Assembly: GCA_905210885.1 (NCBI GenBank)
Contig: CAJLYO010000099.1
Span: 1-6,573, forward strand
Reading direction: 5' to 3'
From: an uncultured Eubacteriales bacterium
GTDB lineage: Bacteria; Bacillota; Clostridia; Monoglobales; Firm-18
Length of the DNA stretch: 6,573 nt
Part shown: piece after piece, positions 1-5,063 of the stretch
Position numbering within the stretch: the stretch's first letter is position 1
Layout: each line of letters begins with the position of its first letter
The notes under the pieces: generated by a model
The model's database searches: none
The model's input: only the letters and a program-made list of their open reading frames with translations
Told to the model about the DNA's origin: nothing
Program-made: the position numbers and the translations under genes

Positions 1-963
1 TCGTCCGTTATAACGTTTGCCGGATTTAAAATGTCGGAAAAGCCGGCAGACAGCGACCACCCCTTCGGGCACGGACGCATTGAGTACATAACCGGACTTT
101 TTGTGGCGGTTGCGATTATACTTATGGGTTTTGAGCTTGGCAAAAGCTCTGTTATGAAAATAATTCACCCCGAAACCGTGAATTATACGCTGCTTTCCGC
201 GGCGGTGCTTTTGTTTTCAGTTGCGGTTAAGCTGTTTATGTTTTTCTTTTACAGCGGAATTTCAAAGGAAATTTCATCGCCGGCACTTAAGGCAACGGCA
301 CAGGACAGCTTAAGCGACAGTATTGCCACCGGGGCGGTGCTTTTGGGCATAGGTATAGCATTTGTATTTAAAATTAACATTGACGGAATACTTGGGCTTG
401 CCGTGGCGCTTTTGATTTTTATTTCGGGGCTGCAATCGATAATCGATACGGTAAATCCCATGCTGGGAGAGGCAGCCGACCCAAAACTTGTGGAGGCGGT
501 AAAGGAGGAAGTGCTAAGCGACAGACATATTCTCGGAATACATGACCTTATGATACACAATTACGGGCCGTCAAAGATAATAATGTCCCTTCATGCCGAG
601 GTTCCCAGCAACGGAAATGTGCTGGAGCTGCATGACGTTATAGACAATATGGAAAAACAGCTTAGGGATAAATTCCGATGTGAGGCGGTTATACATATGG
701 ACCCTATCGTTATAGATGACGCACGGACCAATGAAATGCGCCGCCGTATATGCGGCGTGGTTTCGTCAATTGACAAGCGGCTTTCCATGCACGATTTCCG
801 CATGACTGACGGACACACTCACACAAATTTGATTTTTGATGTTGCAGTTCCGTTCGATTTCCGTATGACTGACAGCGAACTTGTAAAGATTGTACAGGCA
901 AAGGTAAAGGAAATTGACAGCACGTATTACGCGGTTATAAATATTGATAAGGTTGTTTCGTAG
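1..963 (+). CDS. Cation diffusion facilitator (CDF) metal-efflux transporter, 5' end cut off by window
   Basis: This inner-membrane protein probably exports a divalent metal ion in exchange for protons. The reading frame is open from base 1 and the first residues match the family before the first ATG (31), so the real start lies upstream and TM1 and most of TM2 are missing. The HPFGHGR loop before TM3 (bases 58-78) is a CDF hallmark. Membrane segments follow at roughly visible residues 30-50, 63-84, 105-123 and 125-150. The TM5 metal motif is DxxxD (bases 304-318) rather than the HxxxD usual in zinc exporters, which points towards manganese or iron. A cytoplasmic ferredoxin-like dimerisation domain (about 484-717) carries His 592-594, His 631-633 and HxD 694-702, matching the cytoplasmic zinc ligands of E. 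coli YiiP. A second, diverged copy follows (about 733-957). The family is clear; the substrate is inferred. Confidence 0.93.
   Translation, partial: SSVITFAGFKMSEKPADSDHPFGHGRIEYITGLFVAVAIILMGFELGKSSVMKIIHPETVNYTLLSAAVLLFSVAVKLFMFFFYSGISKEISSPALKATAQDSLSDSIATGAVLLGIGIAFVFKINIDGILGLAVALLIFISGLQSIIDTVNPMLGEAADPKLVEAVKEEVLSDRHILGIHDLMIHNYGPSKIIMSLHAEVPSNGNVLELHDVIDNMEKQLRDKFRCEAVIHMDPIVIDDARTNEMRRRICGVVSSIDKRLSMHDFRMTDGHTHTNLIFDVAVPFDFRMTDSELVKIVQAKVKEIDSTYYAVINIDKVVS
792..873 (+). repeat. In-frame 19-base direct repeat inside the CDF C-terminal domain
   Basis: Bases 792-810 and 855-873 are the same apart from one base (C801 versus T864). Both encode Asp-Phe-Arg-Met-Thr-Asp in the reading frame of the CDF gene, 63 bases (21 codons) apart. 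They fall within the second ferredoxin-like copy. The near-identity at DNA level, including third positions, suggests a recent short duplication or conversion rather than chance, although a repeat this short is weak evidence by itself. Confidence 0.6.
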
Positions 964-965
964 GC

Positions 966-973
966 GAGAGGAG
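966..973 (+). promoter_or_regulatory. Ribosome-binding site that selects a TTG start for the DMT transporter
   Basis: GAGAGGAG begins two bases after the CDF stop codon and contains the strong core AGGAG (969-973). The spacing is 5 bases to TTG at 979 and 11 bases to the in-frame GTG at 985. TTG is therefore the better start, with GTG a possible second choice; the two differ by only two residues. No ATG is available nearby. Confidence 0.75.
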
Positions 974-978
974 CATTT

Positions 979-1836
979 TTGGCGGTGAGCTATTGGATTG
1001 TATTTGTCATATTTTACGGGATTTTAAAGGGCAGCCGCGAACCTATGAAAAAAGCGGTACTGTCAAGCGTTAATGTGCCGACGGCGCTTTTTGCTTATAC
1101 TTTTATCGGCTTTCTTATGGCGGCGTTCACCGTAAAAGGTAATCTTGTCCTTTCGGGGTATACATTTTTTCTTGTGGCGGCAAAATCTTTCGCGGTATTT
1201 GTTGCGTGGACAGCGTCATTTGCGGCGCTTAAAAAGGTGCCTGTCAGTGTGTACGGGATTACCGACATGTCAAGGGTAATTTTTGCGACAATCATGAGCG
1301 TGCTGTTTTTGCACGAAAGCCTTACGGTTAAGGGGATTGTAAGCCTTATTCTTGTTGCCGGCGGATTGTATTTTGCAAACAAAAGACAGTCGGACGGCGA
1401 GGAACAGTTCAGTATGAAATACACATGGCTTATAATATTTTCGTGCTTTATGAATGCGGTTTCGGGAATACTTGATAAATATATAATGTCCCTCGGCGTT
1501 ATAACAAGCTCGGTTTTGCAGTTTTACTTTATGCTTATGCTTTCCGTGATGTATATTGCATATATCGTAATAAAGAAAGAAAAATTTCAGCTTGTCACAG
1601 CTCTCAAAAACCCGTGGCTGTACGTTTTAAGCCTTTCGCTGGTGTTCGGGGACAGGCTTCTTTTCGCCGCGAACTCCGACCCGGAAAGCCTTGTTTCCGT
1701 TATGACAGTCGTAAAACAAAGCTCCGCGATAGTTACGATTATTTTGGGCAAGCTTATTTACAATGAAAAAAATATCCGCAGAAAGCTTATATGCGCCGGG
1801 GTTATTCTGGCAGGCATAGCTCTTGCGGCATTTTAG
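979..1836 (+). CDS. DMT-superfamily (EamA-type) membrane transporter, TTG start
   Basis: This 285-residue integral membrane protein has the length and about ten hydrophobic segments expected of the drug/metabolite transporter superfamily. It is built as two repeated five-helix halves. The first half ends with a His-Glu-Ser turn at residues 112-114 followed by a Gly-rich helix (about 117-133). The second ends with the equivalent Asn-Glu-Lys turn at 262-264 and a Gly/Ala-rich last helix (about 268-285). These turn-plus-helix features are typical of EamA domains. A charged loop at about 134-147 separates the halves. The gene starts 15 bases after the CDF stop with its ribosome-binding site in the gap, so the two are probably co-transcribed. 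Members move metabolites, amino acids or drugs, and the substrate cannot be read from sequence. No promoter of its own is seen. The family call is firm; a specific function is not possible. Confidence 0.88.
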   Translation: MAVSYWIVFVIFYGILKGSREPMKKAVLSSVNVPTALFAYTFIGFLMAAFTVKGNLVLSGYTFFLVAAKSFAVFVAWTASFAALKKVPVSVYGITDMSRVIFATIMSVLFLHESLTVKGIVSLILVAGGLYFANKRQSDGEEQFSMKYTWLIIFSCFMNAVSGILDKYIMSLGVITSSVLQFYFMLMLSVMYIAYIVIKKEKFQLVTALKNPWLYVLSLSLVFGDRLLFAANSDPESLVSVMTVVKQSSAIVTIILGKLIYNEKNIRRKLICAGVILAGIALAAF

Positions 1837-1993
1837 CGGGTTCTGATGTTGTTGGGCAAGGAAGAGTTGAACTCAATGAAATCGACCTATGCACTTTGCT
1901 GCAAATCTTGGTTTTCAAAGCGCCTTGCAAAAGAGGAAAAACGCATATAACAAACAATTATCAATGACTTCATAAAAATCTCCCCTAAAAAAT
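1837..1993. other. Convergent spacer without a convincing gene
   Basis: This stretch separates the DMT gene from the shared terminator. The only open frame of note on the + strand is 1846-1950, 34 codons from ATG to TAA, encoding a Lys-rich peptide with a Cys-Cys pair. It has no good ribosome-binding site before the ATG; a purine-rich AAGGAAG at 1858-1864 could instead serve the internal in-frame ATG at 1876 (24 codons), though at a long spacing of 11 bases. I do not recognise the peptide. It may be chance or a degraded remnant. No tRNA, repeat or promoter was recognised. Confidence 0.4.
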
Positions 1994-2043
1994 AAGCCTC
2001 CATTACTCATTTTTAAAGACCTAACGATGAGTAATGGGGGCTT
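1994..2043. terminator. Bidirectional rho-independent terminator between the DMT gene and pnp
   Basis: The arms AAGCCTCCATTACTCAT (1994-2010) and ATGAGTAATGGGGGCTT (2027-2043) form a 17-base-pair stem with a single non-Watson-Crick position (1999/2038). Three more pairs inside the 16-base loop (2013-2015 with 2022-2024) are possible. On the - strand the stem is followed by a T-rich run (TTATTTTTTA), which would end pnp transcripts. On the + strand it is followed by a T-rich, less regular run (2042-2059), which would end the CDF-DMT transcript. The odd pair is G-U in + strand RNA but A-C in - strand RNA. Confidence 0.85.
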
Positions 2044-2054
2044 TAATATTTATT

Positions 2055-4148
2055 TTATTCGTTATCCATTATTGCGTCTTTTCTGGAGAGGTTAATTCTG
2101 CCCAGCTTATCTATTTCGATAACCTTAACGAGAATTTCATCGCCCACGTGAACAACGTCCTCAACCTTTTCTACACGCTTGTTATCAAGCTTTGAAATGT
2201 GGACAAGTCCGTCTTTGCCGGGTAAGAACTCAACAAATGCGCCGAAATCCATGATTCTTACGACCTTACCCATATAAACCTCGCCGACTTCGGGTTCCTT
2301 TACTATGCCGTTAATAATTTTAACGGCCTCCTGTGCAGAACCTTCGTCTGTTGACAGAATCGAAACGGTTCCGTCGTCCTCAATATCGATTTTAACGCCT
2401 GTATCGGCAACAATCTTTTGAATTACTTTACCGCCGCTGCCTATAACGTCTCTGATTTTTTCAGGGTCAATATGCATTGTTATAACTCTGGGTGCATACT
2501 GTGAAAGCTCTTCGCGCGGTTTTTCAATAGCGTTTTTCATAACGCCGTCGAGGAGGAAGAAGCGTGCTTCTTTTGTTTTGTGCAAAGCTTCCTTAATGAT
2601 TTCGGGTGTAAGACCGTCAATCTTTATATCCATCTGAATTGCGGTGATACCTTCTTTTGTACCTGCAACCTTAAAGTCCATATCGCCGTAGAAGTCCTCA
2701 ACGCCCTGGATATCAAGCATAGTCATGAATCTGTCGCCTTCCGTGATAAGACCTACGGAAATTCCGGCAACGGGCGCCTTAATGGGAACACCTGCGTCCA
2801 TAAGAGCAAGTGTGCTTCCGCATATGCTGCCCTGTGAGGTTGAACCGTTTGAGGACAAAACTTCAGATACAAGTCTTATAGCATAAGGGAACTCCGATTC
2901 CGGAGGAATAACGGGCTCCAAAGCACGCTCTGCCAAAGCACCGTGACCGATTTCGCGGCGTCCGGGACCTCTTGAGGGACGTGTTTCGCCGACACTGTAT
3001 GACGGGAAGTTGTAGTGGTGAATGTACCTTTTTGACTCCTCATTGTCAAGACCGTCGAGCTTTTGCACTTCGCTTAAAGCGCCGAGGGTTGCAACTGTGA
3101 GAACCTGCGTCTGACCTCTTGTGAAAAGACCGCTTCCGTGAACTCTGGGCAAAAGACCTACTTCAGCCGCAAGAGGACGAATCTGGTCGATGTTTCTGCC
3201 GTCAACGCGTTTCCCTTCATCTAACAGCCAGCGTCTTACGATGTATTTCTGCAGTTTGTAGATAACCTCGCCTATCTGCTCCTCGTAACATTCAAACTTG
3301 TCCGCAAATTCGGCGTCAAGCTTTTCCTGAACAACAAGCATGTTTGCGTCGCGTACCTTTTTGTCGTCTGTGTCGATTGCTTCCTTAACCATGTCAAGGG
3401 CAAAGTCTTTAACGGCGTTGTAAAGCTCTTCGTCAACTTCATGAGCCTCATATTTAAGCTTTTCTTTTTTGCCGATTTCGTCGGCTATTGACTGAATAAA
3501 TGCACAAATCTTTTTGATTTCCTCATGACCTAACATGATTGCTTCAAACATAACCTCGTCCGGAACTTCTTTTGCTCCGGCTTCAATCATTGTAACCTTT
3601 TCGGGTGTGCCGGAAACGGTAAGGTTAAGAATGCTTTTTTCGCGCTGTTCCTCTGTTGGGTTAATAACGTAGTTGCCGTCAACATAGCCGACATAAATGC
3701 TTGCAACCGGACCGTTAAAAGGAATATCGGAAATTGCAAGAGCGATGCCGACGCCGGTCATAGCGGCAAATTCAGGCTGATTATCCTGTTCAACCGAGAG
3801 AACGGTGGAAACAACGGAAACATCATTTCTTAAATCCTTGGGGAAGAGAGGACGGATAGGTCTGTCGATAACACGGCTTGTTAAAATAGCCTTGTCCGAC
3901 GGCTTGCCCTCACGCTTTTGGAAGCTGCCGGGAATTTTACCTACCGAATAAAGTCTTTCCTCATAGTCAACGCTTAAAGGAAAAAAGTCAACGCCTTCTC
4001 TGGGCTTTGTTGAGGCTGTTACGTTTGTCATAACAACCGTGTCGCCGTAATAAACCACGCATGAACCGTTTGAAAGCTGTGCCATTTTGCCTGTTTCAAC
4101 CTTAAGCGGTCTGCCGGCAACTGTGGTTTCAAATGTACGAAATGCCAT
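2055..4148 (-). CDS. pnp: Polynucleotide phosphorylase (polyribonucleotide nucleotidyltransferase, PNPase)
   Basis: PNPase is a trimeric cytoplasmic 3'-to-5' exoribonuclease that uses phosphate to release nucleoside diphosphates from RNA; it can also add tails in reverse. The 697-residue protein is full length for the family. In order it shows a first RNase PH-like domain (about 10-145, with the conserved PGSF-KREG and DRPIRPLFP stretches), an all-helical linker (about 230-310), and the catalytic second RNase PH-like domain (about 318-545, with GPGRREIGHGALAERAL and SNGSTSQGSICGS). Then come a KH domain with the GSGGK loop at 570-574 and an S1 domain at about 621-690. Asp485, Asp491 and Lys493 match E. 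coli catalytic residues D486, D492 and K494. ATG at 4148 is preceded by AAGGAGGT (4157-4164) at 8-base spacing. It lies downstream of rpsO on the same strand, and its 5' leader holds a long hairpin. Confidence 0.98.
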   Translation of the reverse strand: MAFRTFETTVAGRPLKVETGKMAQLSNGSCVVYYGDTVVMTNVTASTKPREGVDFFPLSVDYEERLYSVGKIPGSFQKREGKPSDKAILTSRVIDRPIRPLFPKDLRNDVSVVSTVLSVEQDNQPEFAAMTGVGIALAISDIPFNGPVASIYVGYVDGNYVINPTEEQREKSILNLTVSGTPEKVTMIEAGAKEVPDEVMFEAIMLGHEEIKKICAFIQSIADEIGKKEKLKYEAHEVDEELYNAVKDFALDMVKEAIDTDDKKVRDANMLVVQEKLDAEFADKFECYEEQIGEVIYKLQKYIVRRWLLDEGKRVDGRNIDQIRPLAAEVGLLPRVHGSGLFTRGQTQVLTVATLGALSEVQKLDGLDNEESKRYIHHYNFPSYSVGETRPSRGPGRREIGHGALAERALEPVIPPESEFPYAIRLVSEVLSSNGSTSQGSICGSTLALMDAGVPIKAPVAGISVGLITEGDRFMTMLDIQGVEDFYGDMDFKVAGTKEGITAIQMDIKIDGLTPEIIKEALHKTKEARFFLLDGVMKNAIEKPREELSQYAPRVITMHIDPEKIRDVIGSGGKVIQKIVADTGVKIDIEDDGTVSILSTDEGSAQEAVKIINGIVKEPEVGEVYMGKVVRIMDFGAFVEFLPGKDGLVHISKLDNKRVEKVEDVVHVGDEILVKVIEIDKLGRINLSRKDAIMDNE

Positions 4149-4173
4149 AATGTTTTACCTCCTTATTTTTTGG

Positions 4174-4250
4174 AAGGCTTAAGCATATTTAGCACTTAAT
4201 TATACTCTCGGCGCGCAAAAGCATAATTAACTGCTAACAGCCTAAGCCTT
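4174..4250 (-). promoter_or_regulatory. Long imperfect hairpin in the pnp leader, candidate RNase III/PNPase autoregulatory element
   Basis: The 77-base segment folds on itself. In + strand coordinates the pairs are 4174-4181 with 4243-4250 (8 pairs), 4183-4184 with 4240-4241, 4189-4194 with 4232-4237 (6), and 4196-4203 with 4223-4230 (8). There is a 4x2 internal loop, one C/C opposition (G/G in the transcript) and a 19-base apical loop. The 4182/4242 position is A-C on the + strand but becomes U-G in - strand RNA, so the fold is best in the pnp transcript. It ends nine bases before the pnp Shine-Dalgarno sequence. In E. coli a hairpin at the equivalent place is cut by RNase III and then used by PNPase to repress itself; the same role here is inferred. 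Confidence 0.6.
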
Positions 4251-4251
4251 G

Positions 4252-4284
4252 AAAATACGGGCGTGAAACAGCGCCACGCCCGTA
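4252..4284 (-). terminator. Weak rho-independent terminator or attenuator after rpsO
   Basis: TACGGGCGTG (4256-4265) and CACGCCCGTA (4275-4284) form a perfect 10-base-pair, G+C-rich stem with a 9-base loop, starting eight bases after the rpsO stop codon. In the direction of transcription only four T residues follow (4255-4252) before C. A short U-run after a strong stem suggests partial termination, with some readthrough into pnp. It could instead serve as a 3'-end stabiliser of rpsO mRNA. Confidence 0.65.
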
Positions 4285-4292
4285 GATTTCAA

Positions 4293-4556
4293 CTACTTTC
4301 TTAAGTTAAGTTTAGCAATAAGCTCTCTGTATCTTTCGATATCCTTCTTTGCAAGGTAATCCAAAAGACCGCGTCTTTTACCAACCATTTTAAGAAGACC
4401 TCTTCTTGAGTGATGGTCCTTCTTGTTGATCTTAAGATGCTCGTTTAAGTGATTGATACGCTCTGTAAGAATAGCAACCTGAACTTCAGGCGAACCTGTG
4501 TCGGTATCATGTCTTTTGTTTGAGCTTATAATCTCCTGCTTGAGTTCCTTATCCAT
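4293..4556 (-). CDS. rpsO: 30S ribosomal protein S15
   Basis: S15 is a primary 16S rRNA-binding protein that folds the central-domain three-way junction and starts assembly of the 30S platform; it also contributes to a bridge with the 50S subunit. The 87-residue product is typical family length (E. coli 88 with its initiator Met). The highly conserved stretches are visible: HDTDTGSPEVQ near residues 16-26, KDHHSRRGLL at about 46-55, and a basic C-terminal helix ending in NLRK. ATG at 4556 follows GGAGGTG (4565-4571) at 8-base spacing. The gene has its own promoter (4647-4675), a leader of about 85 bases that can cover this ribosome-binding site, and a weak terminator before pnp. This order is widely conserved in bacteria. 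Confidence 0.98.
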   Translation of the reverse strand: MDKELKQEIISSNKRHDTDTGSPEVQVAILTERINHLNEHLKINKKDHHSRRGLLKMVGKRRGLLDYLAKKDIERYRELIAKLNLRK

Positions 4557-4641
4557 TTAAATTTCACCTCCACTAAATTGTAAAAGCTAAATACCGAGCA
4601 GTGGTAACAGTGGAGTTATCCGCCAAAACCCAGCATCAGCC
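4557..4641 (-). promoter_or_regulatory. rpsO 5' leader able to sequester its Shine-Dalgarno sequence (candidate S15 autoregulatory RNA)
   Basis: Assuming transcription starts near 4641, the leader is about 85 bases. In - strand RNA, CUCCACUG (4615-4608) pairs with UAGUGGAG (4575-4568) over eight pairs including a final G-U, which buries most of the GGAGGUG ribosome-binding site. Inside it UACC (4606-4603) can pair with GGUA (4595-4592). A second copy of CCACUG at 4604-4599 can pair with the same Shine-Dalgarno strand, so two mutually exclusive folds exist. S15 represses its own mRNA through structured leaders in E. coli and Geobacillus; these leaders are unlike each other in sequence, so the role here is inferred from structure and position only. 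Confidence 0.5.
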
Positions 4642-4646
4642 TTATA

Positions 4647-4675
4647 AGTATATCACAAATATTTTGTTTTGTAAA
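4647..4675 (-). promoter_or_regulatory. Sigma-A-type promoter of rpsO
   Basis: On the - strand, -35 TTTACA (4675-4670) and -10 TATACT (4652-4647) are separated by exactly 17 bases, with TG one base before the -10 (extended -10). Each hexamer matches the consensus at five of six positions. The predicted start is near 4641, a G about six bases past the -10. The -35 element lies eight bases beyond the stop codon of the GIY-YIG gene, so rpsO need not depend on that gene's transcript. Confidence 0.8.
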
Positions 4676-4682
4676 CCGTTTT

Positions 4683-4931
4683 TTATAAATTTTTTTCATT
4701 AACAAGGAATATTTTTTTATTGCGCGGCAGTTTCTTTATTGCTGCTTCCCGTTTTAAGGCTTCGCTTTTGCTTTCAAGACACTCAAAGTACACAAGCTTT
4801 ACGGGCAGTCTGGATTTTGTGTATTTTGCGCCTTTGCCGGAATTGTGGGCGGCAAGGCGTTTTTTTATGTCGGTTGTCCAGCCGGGATAAAGAGAATTGT
4901 CCGCACATTGCAAAATGTAAACGTAATTCAT
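4683..4931 (-). CDS. Small GIY-YIG nuclease-superfamily protein (UPF0213/YhbQ-like)
   Basis: This 82-residue protein consists of a single GIY-YIG domain, the usual size for the UPF0213 family. The motif appears as YVY (residues 3-5) and YPG (15-17). The other catalytic-type residues are present: Arg25, His29 and Glu62, along with the conserved GKGAKYT (32-38). GIY-YIG domains cut DNA through a Tyr/Arg/Glu single-metal site. For stand-alone members of this family the cellular role is poorly defined, with DNA repair or processing suggested. The frame is open up to an ATG at 5009, but I chose 4931 because the conserved domain starts there, a GGTGAT ribosome-binding site precedes it, and a consensus promoter (4947-4975) lies inside the longer version. 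No clear terminator separates it from the rpsO promoter. It is divergent from the symporter gene. Confidence 0.88.
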   Translation of the reverse strand: MNYVYILQCADNSLYPGWTTDIKKRLAAHNSGKGAKYTKSRLPVKLVYFECLESKSEALKREAAIKKLPRNKKIFLVNEKNL

Positions 4932-4934
4932 GCA

Positions 4935-4940
4935 ATCACC
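4935..4940 (-). promoter_or_regulatory. Ribosome-binding site of the GIY-YIG gene, close to the mRNA 5' end
   Basis: GGTGAT (- strand, 4940-4935) matches the GGUGAU part of the extended anti-Shine-Dalgarno complement (AGGAGGUGAUC). It lies three bases before the ATG at 4931. With the promoter -10 ending at 4947, the transcript would start at about 4939-4942, so this site sits at or next to the 5' end. Confidence 0.5.
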
Positions 4941-4946
4941 ATAAAA

Positions 4947-4975
4947 ATTATACACTGTTTTTGCGGTTTTGTCCA
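4947..4975 (-). promoter_or_regulatory. Sigma-A-type promoter of the GIY-YIG gene
   Basis: On the - strand, -35 TGGACA (4975-4970; five of six consensus bases) and -10 TATAAT (4952-4947; perfect) are separated by 17 bases. The predicted start at about 4939-4942 leaves only about 8-11 bases of untranslated leader before ATG 4931. It points away from the symporter promoter, with 27 bases between the two -35 boxes. Confidence 0.8.
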
Positions 4976-4979
4976 TATT

Positions 4980-4994
4980 TATTTGCCGAAAATG
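4980..4994. promoter_or_regulatory. Possible CodY-like box between the divergent promoters (weak)
   Basis: TATTTGCCGAAAATG matches the published CodY consensus AATTTTCWGAAAATT at 11 of 15 positions. It lies just upstream of the -35 of an amino-acid symporter gene, the kind of gene CodY often controls in Firmicutes. A+T-rich DNA gives such matches by chance, and nothing in the window shows that this organism has CodY. Confidence 0.2.
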
Positions 4995-5002
4995 AAAAAA
5001 CA

Positions 5003-5031
5003 TTGACAAATCTTATCATTTGTTATAAAAT
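5003..5031 (+). promoter_or_regulatory. Sigma-A-type promoter of the AGCS symporter gene
   Basis: A perfect -35 TTGACA (5003-5008) is followed after 17 bases by TAAAAT (5026-5031; five of six). An alternative -10, TATAAA at 5024-5029 with TG one base upstream, would give a 15-base spacer. The start is predicted near 5038, giving a leader of about 26 bases before ATG 5064. Confidence 0.8.
5006..5023. promoter_or_regulatory. Inverted repeat between -35 and -10, candidate operator
   Basis: ACAAAT (5006-5011) and ATTTGT (5018-5023) form a perfect 6-base inverted repeat with a 6-base spacer. It overlaps the end of the -35 box and fills the promoter spacer, so a dimeric repressor bound here would block RNA polymerase. 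No particular regulator is recognised, and a chance match in A+T-rich DNA is possible. Confidence 0.35.
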
Positions 5032-5063
5032 GTAAGGGTATTTTATTATTTAGGGGGAGAAAA

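Noticed and set aside
249..560. 103-codon - strand frame within the CDF gene
   Set aside because: Antisense to a conserved coding region, Ser/Ile-rich with no domain and no clear ribosome-binding site.
1095..1424. 109-codon - strand frame within the DMT gene
   Set aside because: Shadow frame opposite membrane-protein codons; no family resemblance.
2580..2837. 85-codon + strand frame within pnp
   Set aside because: Antisense to the PNPase catalytic domain, whose conservation fully explains the sequence.
4199..4204. TATAAT on the - strand upstream of pnp as a promoter -10
   Set aside because: No acceptable -35 lies 16-18 bases upstream (about ATTATG), and the motif is explained by the A+T-rich hairpin stem. 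A weak pnp promoter here is not excluded.
4932..5009. N-terminal extension of the GIY-YIG protein to ATG 5009
   Set aside because: The extra 26 residues do not belong to the family, and a near-consensus promoter for the gene lies within them.
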